Positions 42,443 through 50,263 of a stretch of 64,000 nt of DNA are shown piece after piece (the first letter of the stretch is position 1; every line of letters begins with the position of its first letter). The notes beneath the pieces were generated by a model. The model worked only from the letters and a program-made list of their open reading frames with translations. It was not told the DNA's origin and searched no databases. The translations under genes were made by a program, and so were the position numbers. The stretch spans positions 63,742 to 127,741 of the forward strand of contig NZ_BMTF01000006.1 in assembly GCF_014649535.1 (NCBI RefSeq), written 5' to 3'. The stretch comes from Streptomyces gelaticus. GTDB lineage: Bacteria > Actinomycetota > Actinomycetes > Streptomycetales > Streptomycetaceae.

Positions 42443-42458
42443 CTAAGCGCTTGCTCAG
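42443..42458. promoter_or_regulatory. TetR operator upstream of maoC-like gene
   Basis: This site is identical over 16 bases to 41206-41221 (CTAAGCGCTTGCTCAG) and lies 49 bp upstream of the MaoC start, in the gap shared with soxR. Two exact copies 1.2 kb apart flanking tetR and maoC strongly suggest a two-promoter regulon. Confidence 0.8.
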
Positions 42459-42524
42459 CATGGTTGGCGGGTGCGTTCCTGTCAACGACGGACCAGCCGG
42501 GAGGCAGCCCTTAGGGTTGGAGGG

Positions 42525-42998
42525 GTGCCCCAGATCCCACAGACACTCCATGAACTCACGGTCGGACAGCTCTCCGCGCGCAGCGGCGCCGCGGTGTCCG
42601 CCCTGCACTTCTACGAGGCCAAGGGCCTGATAAGCAGCCGCCGTACCACCGGCAACCAGCGCCGCTACAGCAGGGACGCGCTGCGCAGGGTCGCTTTCGT
42701 CCGTGCGGCGCAGCGGGTCGGCATCCCGCTCGCCACGATCCGGGACGCCCTCGCCGAACTGCCCGAGGAGCGCACCCCGAACCGCGAGGACTGGGCGCGG
42801 CTCTCCGCGGCCTGGCGCTCCGAACTGGACGATCGCATCGAGCAGTTGGGGCGGTTGCGGGACCATCTCACCGACTGCATCGGCTGCGGCTGCCTGTCGC
42901 TGGAGAACTGTGTGCTCTCCAACCCGAACGACGTCTCGGGCCGGCGGATCAGCGGCTCGCGCCTGATGCCGGAGCGCCCGCCGGCGGAGCGCGCGTAG
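42525..42998 (+). CDS. soxR: Redox-sensitive transcriptional activator SoxR
   Basis: The 157-residue MerR-family protein has an N-terminal winged helix ('TVGQLSARSGAAVSALHFYE', 'SSRRTTGNQRRYSRDALRRV') and the [2Fe-2S] cluster motif C-x2-C-x-C-x5-C in 'DCIGCGCLSLENCVLSN' (residues ~119-135). It senses redox-cycling compounds and activates promoters with 19-bp spacers. In streptomycetes it controls efflux and reductase genes rather than soxS. GTG 42525 has TAGGGT (42512-42517) as a -10, suggesting a leaderless transcript; GGAGG abuts the start too closely to be a normal ribosome site. A SoxR-type box precedes the ABC exporter at 33652. Confidence 0.95.
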   Translation: MPQIPQTLHELTVGQLSARSGAAVSALHFYEAKGLISSRRTTGNQRRYSRDALRRVAFVRAAQRVGIPLATIRDALAELPEERTPNREDWARLSAAWRSELDDRIEQLGRLRDHLTDCIGCGCLSLENCVLSNPNDVSGRRISGSRLMPERPPAERA

Positions 42999-43061
42999 CT
43001 CCGGGCGCCGCCTGTCCGGGTGCCGGGCGGACGCGGCCGGGGTGGATGCCCCCGTCGTGCC

Positions 43062-43673
43062 TCATGCCACCGTGGCCAGATCCTGTCGCGGTGCGCTCCG
43101 GGCCTTCGCCAGTGCCCGCGGGGTGAGCACCGGCTGCGGCACCACGATCCCGCATCCCGTGCAGACCGGCCCGGACCACGGGGCGCACCGCAGATCCTGC
43201 CGCCAGTGGATCCCGGTGCCCGCGCACACCGGGCAGGCCGTGCCGGGATCCGACTCCAGCGCCGTGATCAGCCGGCTCAGCACCTCGGCGAGCGGCGCCG
43301 ACGGATGCACCGCCGGGTCCTCGCAGCGGGCGACCCCGTGGCCGCCCCAGGTGCGCCGGTGCCAGTCGTCGAACGCGCCGGGGCGGCGCAGACCGTCGTG
43401 CTTCTCCCGCCTGCGGCGCTCGGCGAACCCCGCCTCGTAACCGAGCCAGACCGTCCGCGCCGCCTCCAGCTCGTCCAGCGCGCGCATCAGCCGCGCCGGA
43501 TCGGGGGACCGGTCCTCGGGTCCGATTCCGTGCCGGGTGCACAGATGGTCCCAGGTCGCCCGATGTCCGTAAGGGGCGAACCTCTCCAGGCATTTGCGCA
43601 GCGAATACCGCCGCAGCGCCAGGTCGCTCCGCGGATCGCGCACCTGTCTCGCAAGACTCCGGAATCCCGCCAC
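43062..43673 (-). CDS. Hypothetical protein with zinc-ribbon-like C-terminus
   Basis: The 203-residue soluble protein has a helical, Arg-rich N-terminal two thirds ('RYSLRKCLERFAPYGHRATW', 'ALDELEAARTVWLGYEAGFA'). The C-terminus has two CxxC pairs, 'CPVCAGTG' and 'CTGCGIV', likely one zinc ribbon. ATG 43673 is the longest reasonable start. No enzyme motif is recognised. It converges with soxR and is divergent from the penicillin-acylase-family gene. The zinc ribbon suggests nucleic-acid or protein binding, but that is speculation. Confidence 0.65.
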   Translation of the reverse strand: MAGFRSLARQVRDPRSDLALRRYSLRKCLERFAPYGHRATWDHLCTRHGIGPEDRSPDPARLMRALDELEAARTVWLGYEAGFAERRRREKHDGLRRPGAFDDWHRRTWGGHGVARCEDPAVHPSAPLAEVLSRLITALESDPGTACPVCAGTGIHWRQDLRCAPWSGPVCTGCGIVVPQPVLTPRALAKARSAPRQDLATVA

Positions 43674-43901
43674 CGCACCGTCACCTCCGTCGCTCGTACT
43701 TCGGCGTCAAGGAATGGACGTACGGCTGCCCCGTCAGGATCCCGCCCGAGCTGATGTTGTCCGGAATTCGGCGCGGTCCGGCGCCGCGTGCCGCCGTGGA
43801 GAGCGGCATGTGACGATTCGGAAAAGGTGACGGGTGTTCATCCTGCTGGCGGGTCATACCGCCGGTAACCTCCGGCGCATCCGCCTCTCGGAGGAGCACG
43901 C

Positions 43902-46724
43902 ATGCCCCCACGCACCATCAAGTTCAGGGCCGCCACCGTCGCGGCGGTTCTCGCGCTCGGCACCCCCCTGCTCGCGGCCTCGCCGCAGGCCGGCGCCGTG
44001 GAACCCGGCCCCGTCACCGACTACTGCCAGGGGCAGTGCGACGACATCCTGCCGCCCGGCGAGAACGGCAACGCCACGCTCGTCGACATCCTCGGCAACA
44101 AGGCGTTCGGTACGCACCCCGAGCACAGCGACGACCAACTCGACCGCTACAACGGCCTGGTGGCCGGACACACCGGTCTCACCGACCGGAAGCTGGCCGA
44201 TTTCTTCAACGACGCTTCCTTCGGTGTGCCCCAGGACCAGGTCGAGTCCGTCACCTCACCGCGCGACGACGTCACCATCACCCGCGACAAGGCGTCCGGT
44301 GTCCCGCACATCAAGGGCACCACCCGCTACGGCACCGAGTTCGGCGCCGGATACGCCGCCGGGCAGGACCGGCTCTGGCTGATGGATCTCTTCCGGCACA
44401 TCGGACGCGGCGAACTGACCTCGTTCGCCGGCGGCGCCCTCGCCAACCAGGGCCTGGAGCAGCAGTTCTGGCCGCAGGCCCCGTACACCGAGGCCGATCT
44501 CGAAGCCCAGGTCGAGTACATCCGGACCCACGAGGGCGCCCGCGGCGAACAGGCCATGGCGGATGCCCAGGCGTACGTCGACGGCATCAACGCCTACCGG
44601 GAGAAGTCCAAGAACGGCCGCTACTTCCCGGGCGAGTACGTCCTCACCGGCAAGATCGACGCCATCACCAACGTCGGTGAGATCCAGCCGTTCAAGCTGA
44701 CGGACCTGATCTCCATAGCCTCGGTGGTCGGCGGCCAGTTCGGCGGCGGCGGTGGCGGCGAGGTCCAGGCGGCGCTCTCGCTGCTGGCCGCCCAGCAGAA
44801 GTACGGCGTCGCCGAGGGCACCAAGGTCTGGGAGTCGTTCCGCCAGCGCGAGGACCCCGAGGCCGTGCTGACGATCCATGACGGCACCTCGTTCCCGTAC
44901 GCCGGCAAGCCCGGCAAGGCCCGCGGCACCGCGCTGCCCGACGCCGGGTCCGTCACCGCCGAACCCCTCATCCACGACCGCACCGGCTCCGCGGGCACCG
45001 ACAGGAAGGCCCCGGTCCAGGCCCCGGCCCCGCTCAAGAAGGCCCAGGGGATCTACGACGACGGAGTTGTCCCCGAGGGCTCACTGCCCGGCTCCGGCTC
45101 CGGCGCCCACAAGCGCGGCATGTCCAACGCCCTGCTGGTCTCAGGGAAGCACACCGCGAGCGGGAACCCCATCGCCGTGTTCGGCCCGCAGACCGGCTAC
45201 TTCGCCCCGCAGCTGATGATGCTCCAGGAGCTCCAGGGGCCGGGCATCAGCGCCCGGGGAGTCTCCTTCTCCGGTGTCGGCATGTACATCCAGATGGGGC
45301 GCGGCCAGGACTACGCCTGGAGCGCCACCTCGGCCGGCCAGGACATCACCGACACCTACGCCGTCGACCTGTGCGAGCCCGACGGCTCCACGCCCGCCAA
45401 GGACTCCACGCACTACCTCTACCGCGGCACCTGCACCGCCATGGAGACGCTGGAGCACACCAACTCCTGGAAGCCGACCGTCGCCGACTCCACGGCGAAG
45501 GGCTCCTACCGGATGCAGGTGAGGCGTACCAACTACGGCATCGTCACCCACCGCGCCACCGTGGGCGGCAAGCCCGTCGCGTACACCTCGCTGCGCACCA
45601 CCTACCGCCACGAGGCCGACTCGATCATCGGCTTCCAGATGCTCAACGATCCCTCGTACGTCAAGGACGCCGCCTCCTTCAAGCGGGCGGCGAGCAATAT
45701 CGACTACGCCTTCAACTGGTTCTACGCCGACTCCCGCACCGCCGCCTACTACAACAGCGGCATGAACCCGGTGCGCGCGGCGGGCGTCGACCCGGCGCTG
45801 CCGGTGCGGGCCGGGCGGGCCTACGAGTGGCAGGGGTACGAGCCGGCCGCCAACACCGCCGCGTACACCCCGTTCGCCGAGCACCCGCACTCCAGCGGGC
45901 AGGACTACTACGTCTCCTGGAACAACAAGCAGGCCAAGGGGTACGCCGCCGCGGGCTTCGGTCTCGGCGCCGTGCACCGGGGCGATCTGCTGGACGACCG
46001 GGTGGCGAAGCTGGTCGACGAGGGCGGTGTGACCCGCGCCTCCCTCACCCGGGTCATGGCCGAGGCCGCCGTCACCGATCTGCGCGGCGAGCAGCTGCTG
46101 CCCGAGCTGCTGAAGGTGATCCGCTCCGAGCCGGTGACCGATCCCGAACTCAATGCCGCGATCCAGCAGTTGGACTCCTGGCGGGCGGCGGGCTCGCAGC
46201 GCCGGGAGAGCAGCGCCGGCTCGCACGCGTTCACCCACGCCGACGCGGTGCGGATCATGGACGCGTGGTGGCCGAAGCTGGTCGAGGCCGAATTCCGGCC
46301 GGGGCTCGGCGACGGCCTGTACGAAGCGCTGACCGCCGACCTCGCCACCGACGAGTCCCCGTCGGCCGGCCACGGGGCGAGCGGGGCGCACAGCGGCTCC
46401 GCGTTCCAGTACGGCTGGTGGGGCTTCGTGGACAAGGACCTGCGTCAGGTCCTGGGGCAGCCGGTCAAGGGGCCGCTGGCCAGGACGTACTGCGGCGACG
46501 GCGACGCGGACAGCTGCCGTGACGCGCTGCTCGCCTCTCTGAAGCAGGCCGTGGCCCAGCCCGCGACGGAGGTCTACCCCGGGGACGACAACTGCAGGGC
46601 GGGCGAGCAGTGGTGCTCCGACTCGATCGTCCACCAGCCGCTCGGCGGGATCGCCCAGAAGGCGATCCACTGGCAGAACCGCCCGACGTACCAGCAGGTG
46701 GTGGAGTTCCCCGCCCACCGGTAG
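43902..46724 (+). CDS. Secreted penicillin acylase family Ntn hydrolase
   Basis: The 940-residue exported enzyme has a signal peptide at ~1-32 ('AVLALGTPLLAASPQAGA', cut before VEPG). The penicillin-acylase fold follows: the alpha-chain part starts at 'VTITRDKASGVPHIKG', a linker of ~60 residues is rich in Pro/Gly, then the predicted beta-chain N-terminal Ser408 lies in 'KRGMSNALLVSGKHT'. The usual oxyanion and substrate residues follow ('YDYAWSATSAG'-like 'RGQDYAWSATSAGQDITD'). Autoproteolysis before Ser408 should give two chains. Substrates could be acyl-homoserine lactones, echinocandins or penicillins; not determinable. ATG 43902 follows GGAGGAG. A perfect terminator lies 17 bp after the stop. 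Confidence 0.92.
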   Translation: MPPRTIKFRAATVAAVLALGTPLLAASPQAGAVEPGPVTDYCQGQCDDILPPGENGNATLVDILGNKAFGTHPEHSDDQLDRYNGLVAGHTGLTDRKLADFFNDASFGVPQDQVESVTSPRDDVTITRDKASGVPHIKGTTRYGTEFGAGYAAGQDRLWLMDLFRHIGRGELTSFAGGALANQGLEQQFWPQAPYTEADLEAQVEYIRTHEGARGEQAMADAQAYVDGINAYREKSKNGRYFPGEYVLTGKIDAITNVGEIQPFKLTDLISIASVVGGQFGGGGGGEVQAALSLLAAQQKYGVAEGTKVWESFRQREDPEAVLTIHDGTSFPYAGKPGKARGTALPDAGSVTAEPLIHDRTGSAGTDRKAPVQAPAPLKKAQGIYDDGVVPEGSLPGSGSGAHKRGMSNALLVSGKHTASGNPIAVFGPQTGYFAPQLMMLQELQGPGISARGVSFSGVGMYIQMGRGQDYAWSATSAGQDITDTYAVDLCEPDGSTPAKDSTHYLYRGTCTAMETLEHTNSWKPTVADSTAKGSYRMQVRRTNYGIVTHRATVGGKPVAYTSLRTTYRHEADSIIGFQMLNDPSYVKDAASFKRAASNIDYAFNWFYADSRTAAYYNSGMNPVRAAGVDPALPVRAGRAYEWQGYEPAANTAAYTPFAEHPHSSGQDYYVSWNNKQAKGYAAAGFGLGAVHRGDLLDDRVAKLVDEGGVTRASLTRVMAEAAVTDLRGEQLLPELLKVIRSEPVTDPELNAAIQQLDSWRAAGSQRRESSAGSHAFTHADAVRIMDAWWPKLVEAEFRPGLGDGLYEALTADLATDESPSAGHGASGAHSGSAFQYGWWGFVDKDLRQVLGQPVKGPLARTYCGDGDADSCRDALLASLKQAVAQPATEVYPGDDNCRAGEQWCSDSIVHQPLGGIAQKAIHWQNRPTYQQVVEFPAHR

Positions 46725-46740
46725 GGGACTGAACCGCTGT

Positions 46741-46773
46741 GCCGGGCGGGCCCCGACCCCGGGCCCGCCCGGC
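46741..46773. terminator. Strong bidirectional terminator
   Basis: A 13-bp perfect stem (46741-46753 with 46761-46773, loop CGACCCC) occupies the gap between the penicillin-acylase gene and the converging NamZ-like gene. It is the strongest hairpin in the window after the one at 1744. Confidence 0.8.
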
Positions 46774-46778
46774 CCGTC

Positions 46779-48044
46779 TCACCGGTACTGGAGATACCGC
46801 TTGCGTACGGCCCGGAACGCGGCCAGATCCTCCGACCAGGCCCCCACCACCTCGTCCGTGTCCGCCCCCGCGTCGATCATGGTGCGGACCCGGGTGTTGC
46901 CGGTGAGCTTGTCGATCCAGTTGTCCGAGCGCCAGGCGAACCCGCTCCAGGTCCGCTTCGCCGTCACCAGCAACGCGATTCCGGTGCGTACCGGATCGAA
47001 GACCTCGCGGTCGTGGACGTGCAGTTGCACACCGCCGACCGTTTTGCCCTGGAACTTGGAGAACGTCGGCGCGAAGTACGCCTCGCGGAACGCGACCCCG
47101 GGCAGGCCGAGCGCGTTCGCGGCCGTCGCCCAGCGGTGGTCGATGCCCTCCGCGCCGAGCAGTTCGAAGGGCCGGGTCGTGCCGCGCCCCTCGGAGAGGT
47201 TCGTGCCCTCGAACAGGCAGGTCCCCGAGTAGACGAGTGCCGTGTCCGGCGTCGGCATGTTGGGGCTCGGCGGCACCCACGGCAGCCCGGTCGTGTCGAA
47301 GAAGTCCGAGCGCTTCCAGCCGGACATCGTCACGATGCGCAGATCCACCGGCCGGTCGGCCAGGAACCGGGCGTTGAAGAGCAGGGCCAGCTCGGTGACC
47401 GTCATGCCGTGCGCCTGCGCGATCTCCCGGCGGCCCACGAAGGTGCCGAACGCCGGGTCGAGCACCGGGCCGAGCGCCGCCCGCCCGCTCACCGGGTTCG
47501 GCCGGTCCAGGACGACGAACCGCTTCCCGGCGAGCGCCGCCGCCTCCATGCAGTCGTACAGCGTCCAGATGTACGTGTAGAAGCGGGCGCCCGCGTCCTG
47601 GATGTCGAAGACGACCGTGTCCACGCCGGACGCCGTGAAGACATCGGCGAGCGGCTGCCCGCTCTTCAGGTACGTGTCGTAGACCGGGAGTCCGGTCGCC
47701 GGGTCGTCGTACCGCCCCTCCGAACCGCCCGCCTGCGCGGTGCCCCGGAAGCCGTGCTCGGGTCCGAAGACGGCGATCAGGTCCACCCGCTCGTCCGGGT
47801 GCATCACATCGACGATGTGGCGCACGTCGGAGGTGATCCCGGTCGGGTTGGTGACGACCCCGACCTTCTGGCCCTTCAGCAGCGCGTAGCCGTCCGCCGC
47901 CAGCCGGTCGAAGCCGGTGCGGACCCGGCCGTGCTTTTTGCCCGCAGCGGGGGCGGCGCCCGCGGCCCCGGTCCCGGCGGCCGTCGCCGCGAGGGCCCCC
48001 ACCGCACCACCGGCGGCCAGCAAACCACGTCTGGTCAGGCTCAT
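46779..48044 (-). CDS. Tat-exported exo-beta-N-acetylmuramidase NamZ family (DUF1343)
   Basis: The 421-residue protein has a twin-arginine signal ('SLTRRGLLAAGGAVGALAAT', cut near AAGAA), so it is exported folded. The rest is DUF1343, now the NamZ/GH171 exo-N-acetylmuramidase family, with blocks 'VGVVTNPTGITSDVRHI', 'AVFGPEHGFRGTAQAG', 'FDIQDAGARFYTYIWTL', 'RPNPVSG' and 'SEGRGTTRPFELLGAEGID'. It releases terminal MurNAc during peptidoglycan recycling. ATG 48044 follows GGAGG at eight bases. It converges with the secreted acylase and is divergent from the SDR gene. Confidence 0.9.
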   Translation of the reverse strand: MSLTRRGLLAAGGAVGALAATAAGTGAAGAAPAAGKKHGRVRTGFDRLAADGYALLKGQKVGVVTNPTGITSDVRHIVDVMHPDERVDLIAVFGPEHGFRGTAQAGGSEGRYDDPATGLPVYDTYLKSGQPLADVFTASGVDTVVFDIQDAGARFYTYIWTLYDCMEAAALAGKRFVVLDRPNPVSGRAALGPVLDPAFGTFVGRREIAQAHGMTVTELALLFNARFLADRPVDLRIVTMSGWKRSDFFDTTGLPWVPPSPNMPTPDTALVYSGTCLFEGTNLSEGRGTTRPFELLGAEGIDHRWATAANALGLPGVAFREAYFAPTFSKFQGKTVGGVQLHVHDREVFDPVRTGIALLVTAKRTWSGFAWRSDNWIDKLTGNTRVRTMIDAGADTDEVVGAWSEDLAAFRAVRKRYLQYR

Positions 48045-48178
48045 TCGGCTACCTCCATGATCGCGACGTCTGTCATGGTCACGCACGCTAGCGCGGGTTC
48101 AGGCCATACGGAATGAGCCGGACGGGACGGGTGTGACAGGAGTGCTTCCCGAGCGGTGTCCGCCCCTTCCGCTCCGGC

Positions 48179-48196
48179 ATACCGACTGGTTAGTCT
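48179..48196. promoter_or_regulatory. Candidate TetR operator upstream of SDR gene
   Basis: CATACCGACTGGT (48178-48190) also occurs on the opposite strand at 57213-57225, upstream of the kinase/ACAD operon. Here the second half of the palindrome is weaker (inner GACT-GGTT-AGTC is perfect). It lies 33 bp before the SDR ATG. Confidence 0.6.
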
Positions 48197-48228
48197 GCCG
48201 GGCAGTCGGCTGAGAGAGGCGGGACCGG

Positions 48229-48993
48229 ATGAGTGCGGTGCAGGGCGCGGGCGTGGTGGTCACAGGGGCCGGAGGCGGCATCGGCGCCGCGCTGGCCCGC
48301 CGGTTCGCCGCGGAAGGGGCGCGCGTCGTGGTCAACGACCTCGACGAGGCGAGGATCAAGACGCTGGCCGAGGAGATCGGCGCCGTCGCCGTCGCCGGTG
48401 ACGCCTCGCGGATCGTGGACACGGCCCGGGAGGCGCTCGACGGTACCGTCGACATCTACTGCGCCAACGCCGGCCTCGCCTCACCCGGCGACGTCCTCGC
48501 GGACGAGGAGGTCTGGGCCGCGGCCTGGGACGTCAATGTGATGGCTCACGTCCGCGCGGCCAGGGCGCTGCTGCCCCACTGGCTGGAGCGCGGCAGCGGA
48601 CGCTTCGTCTCGACCGCCTCCGCCGCCGGACTGCTGACGATGATCGGCGCCGCGCCGTACAGCGTCACCAAGCACGGCGTCGTCGCCTTCGCCGAATGGC
48701 TCTCCCTCACCTACCGCCACCGCGGCGTCAAGGTCCACGCGATCTGCCCGCAGGGCGTGCGCACGGACATGCTCACCGCCGCCGGATCGGCCGGGGAGCT
48801 CGTCCTCGCCCCCGGCGCCATCGAGCCCGAGGCGGTCGCCGACGCGCTCCTCGACGCCATGGCCGAGGACCGCTTCCTCGTCCTGCCGCACCCCGAGGTC
48901 GCCGGCTACTACCGGGCCCGCGCCAAGGACACCGACCACTGGCTCGGCGGCATGAACCGCCTTCAGCAGAAGTGGGAGGAGACCGGCGCATGA
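48229..48993 (+). CDS. Short-chain dehydrogenase/reductase (SDR)
   Basis: The 254-residue SDR has the Rossmann motif 'VVTGAGGGIGAALAR', the 'CANAGLASPG' structural motif, catalytic Ser in 'STASAAGLL' and Tyr/Lys in 'APYSVTKHGVV'. It oxidises or reduces an alcohol/ketone, probably of an acyl-CoA or steroid-like substrate given its neighbours. ATG 48229 follows AGAGAGG. Its stop overlaps the start of a broken acyl-CoA synthetase gene as ATGA, so an intact ancestor would have been a coupled operon. The promoter carries a site shared with the kinase/acyl-CoA dehydrogenase operon at 57.2 kb. Confidence 0.9.
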   Translation: MSAVQGAGVVVTGAGGGIGAALARRFAAEGARVVVNDLDEARIKTLAEEIGAVAVAGDASRIVDTAREALDGTVDIYCANAGLASPGDVLADEEVWAAAWDVNVMAHVRAARALLPHWLERGSGRFVSTASAAGLLTMIGAAPYSVTKHGVVAFAEWLSLTYRHRGVKVHAICPQGVRTDMLTAAGSAGELVLAPGAIEPEAVADALLDAMAEDRFLVLPHPEVAGYYRARAKDTDHWLGGMNRLQQKWEETGA

Positions 48994-49216
48994 CCGAGTC
49001 CGTCCACGCGGCCGAGCCGCAGGCGGTCTGCGGCCGCCGGCGGCTGCCCGAGGCCACCGCCGCCGCCTTTCCTGACAGCGGGCTGCGCACCGGCGACAGG
49101 AGCTGAGCGCCTACGGCAAGGAACGGCTCGCCGCGTACAAGTATCCGCGCCAGGTCGAGATCCTGGGCGCACTCCCGAAGACGGCGAGTGGGAAGATCCT
49201 CGGGCGGGAACTGCGT
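48990..49216 (+). pseudogene. Acyl-CoA synthetase, gutted by deletion
   Basis: An ATG overlapping the SDR stop opens only 38 codons. From 49100, two bases out of that frame, the DNA encodes the unmistakable C-terminal end of an AMP-forming acyl-CoA ligase: 'LSAYGKERLAAYKYPRQVEI' and 'LPKTASGKILGREL', including the conserved catalytic Lys of the SGK motif. The ~450 residues between are gone and the frames disagree. The remnant runs in frame into the tetR gene leader without a stop. This is a clear deletion product of a former SDR-ligase-tetR operon. Confidence 0.8.
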
Positions 49217-49258
49217 TCCCCTCGACAGACCGGTTCACGCGGAAGGCAGGTGGCGGCA

Positions 49259-49852
49259 ATGGCCAAGGCGACGGACGGGGACACGGCTCCCGTCCCTCAG
49301 CGGCTGCTGGCCGCCGCCACCCGGCTCTTCGCGGAGCAGGGCTACGACCGCACCTCGGTCCAGGAGATCGTCGAGGCGGCGGGCGTCACCAAGGGCGCGC
49401 TCTACCACTACTTCGGCTCCAAGGAGGACCTCCTCCAGGAGGTCTACGCCCGGGTGCTCCGCCTCCAGCAGGAGCGCCTCGACGCCTTCGCCGACGCCGA
49501 CGCCCCCGTGGACCAGCGGCTGCGCGACGCCGCGGCCGATGTGGTCGTCACGACCATCGAGAACCTCGACGACGCCTCGATCTTCTTCCGGTCCATGCAC
49601 CACCTGAGCCCGGAGAAGAACAAGCAGGTCCGGGCGGAGCGGCGGCGCTACCACGAGCGCTTCCGGGCCCTGGTGGAGGAGGGCCAGCACAGCGGAGTGT
49701 TCTCCACGGCCACCCCGGCGGACCTGATCGTCGACTACCACTTCGGTTCGGTCCACCACCTGTCCACCTGGTACCGCCCCGACGGTCCGCTCGGTCCGCA
49801 GGAGGTCGCCGACCACCTGGCCGACCTGCTGCTGCGCGCGCTGCGTCCCTGA
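49259..49852 (+). CDS. TetR-family regulator (acyl-CoA metabolism type)
   Basis: The 197-residue regulator has its helix-turn-helix 'TSVQEIVEAAGVTKGALYHY' followed by 'FGSKEDLLQEVYARVL' and a KstR-like C-terminal domain ('SIFFRSMHHLSPEKNKQVRA'). ATG 49259 follows AGGTGG; GTG 49250 is possible. It lies directly behind the SDR and the broken acyl-CoA ligase. It is the natural candidate to bind the ACCGACTGGT sites upstream of the SDR and the kinase/ACAD operon. Confidence 0.88.
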   Translation: MAKATDGDTAPVPQRLLAAATRLFAEQGYDRTSVQEIVEAAGVTKGALYHYFGSKEDLLQEVYARVLRLQQERLDAFADADAPVDQRLRDAAADVVVTTIENLDDASIFFRSMHHLSPEKNKQVRAERRRYHERFRALVEEGQHSGVFSTATPADLIVDYHFGSVHHLSTWYRPDGPLGPQEVADHLADLLLRALRP

Positions 49853-49907
49853 GGGCAGCCCTTGGGCCGTCACCCCGGCCACAGCTGGTGGTACGAGGCC
49901 GGCTCGG

Positions 49908-49952
49908 TTGCGTGACCACCGCCATGAAGTGGCGGAGTCGGCGCAGTTCCAT
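49908..49952 (-). pseudogene. LysR-family N-terminal stub
   Basis: About 15 codons starting at ATG 49952 read 'MELRRLRHFMAVVTQ', matching the invariant start of LysR regulators (MELRxLRxFVAVAE), after which the frame loses all resemblance. The helix-turn-helix that should follow is absent. This looks like the 5' stub of a lost lysR gene; a chance match is unlikely but the segment is very short. Confidence 0.45.
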
Positions 49953-50026
49953 CCATCCACGTCGTCGATCGCAGCCGGCTGAACCATCTGTTGGACCGAT
50001 CGCGGATACGGGCCGAAGCTGGAGGT

Positions 50027-50191
50027 ATGACTCACACCCGGGAGTCCGCGCACGTCCCCGCATTCTGGACCGCGGCGTACGGCACCCACCACGCGCCGAC
50101 CGTACGCCTCGTCGCCCGGTGCCTGCTGCGGGTGAGGGCCTTCGTCCGCGAGCTGGCGCTGGCCGACCACGTGGGTTCCGGCGGCTACTGA
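50027..50191 (+). CDS. Possible small protein of unknown function
   Basis: A 54-codon frame from ATG 50027 has GGAGG only one base upstream, too close to be ideal. The peptide ('FWTAAYGTHHAPTVRLVARC') has a short hydrophobic/basic helix and no known motif. Codon bias is compatible with coding. Its reality is uncertain. Confidence 0.35.
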   Translation: MTHTRESAHVPAFWTAAYGTHHAPTVRLVARCLLRVRAFVRELALADHVGSGGY

Positions 50192-50226
50192 GGCGGCTGC
50201 CGAGCGGAGCGCGGGCCCGGAACCCA

Positions 50227-50257
50227 TTGGCGGGGCCGAACACCGCCCGGCTAGCAT
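50227..50257 (+). promoter_or_regulatory. Leaderless promoter of the HEAT-like gene
   Basis: TTGGCG (50227-50232) and TAGCAT (50252-50257) are separated by 19 bp. Transcription would start at the ATG at 50264, which has no Shine-Dalgarno sequence. Confidence 0.5.
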
Positions 50258-50263
50258 CCGACG

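Larger units (their letters stand above)
49853..50263. other. Gene-poor gap between tetR and the HEAT-protein gene
   Basis: These 411 bp hold a LysR start remnant on the minus strand (49908-49952), a possible 54-codon gene (50027-50191) and the promoter of the HEAT-like gene. No terminator hairpin is obvious after tetR. Confidence 0.6.
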
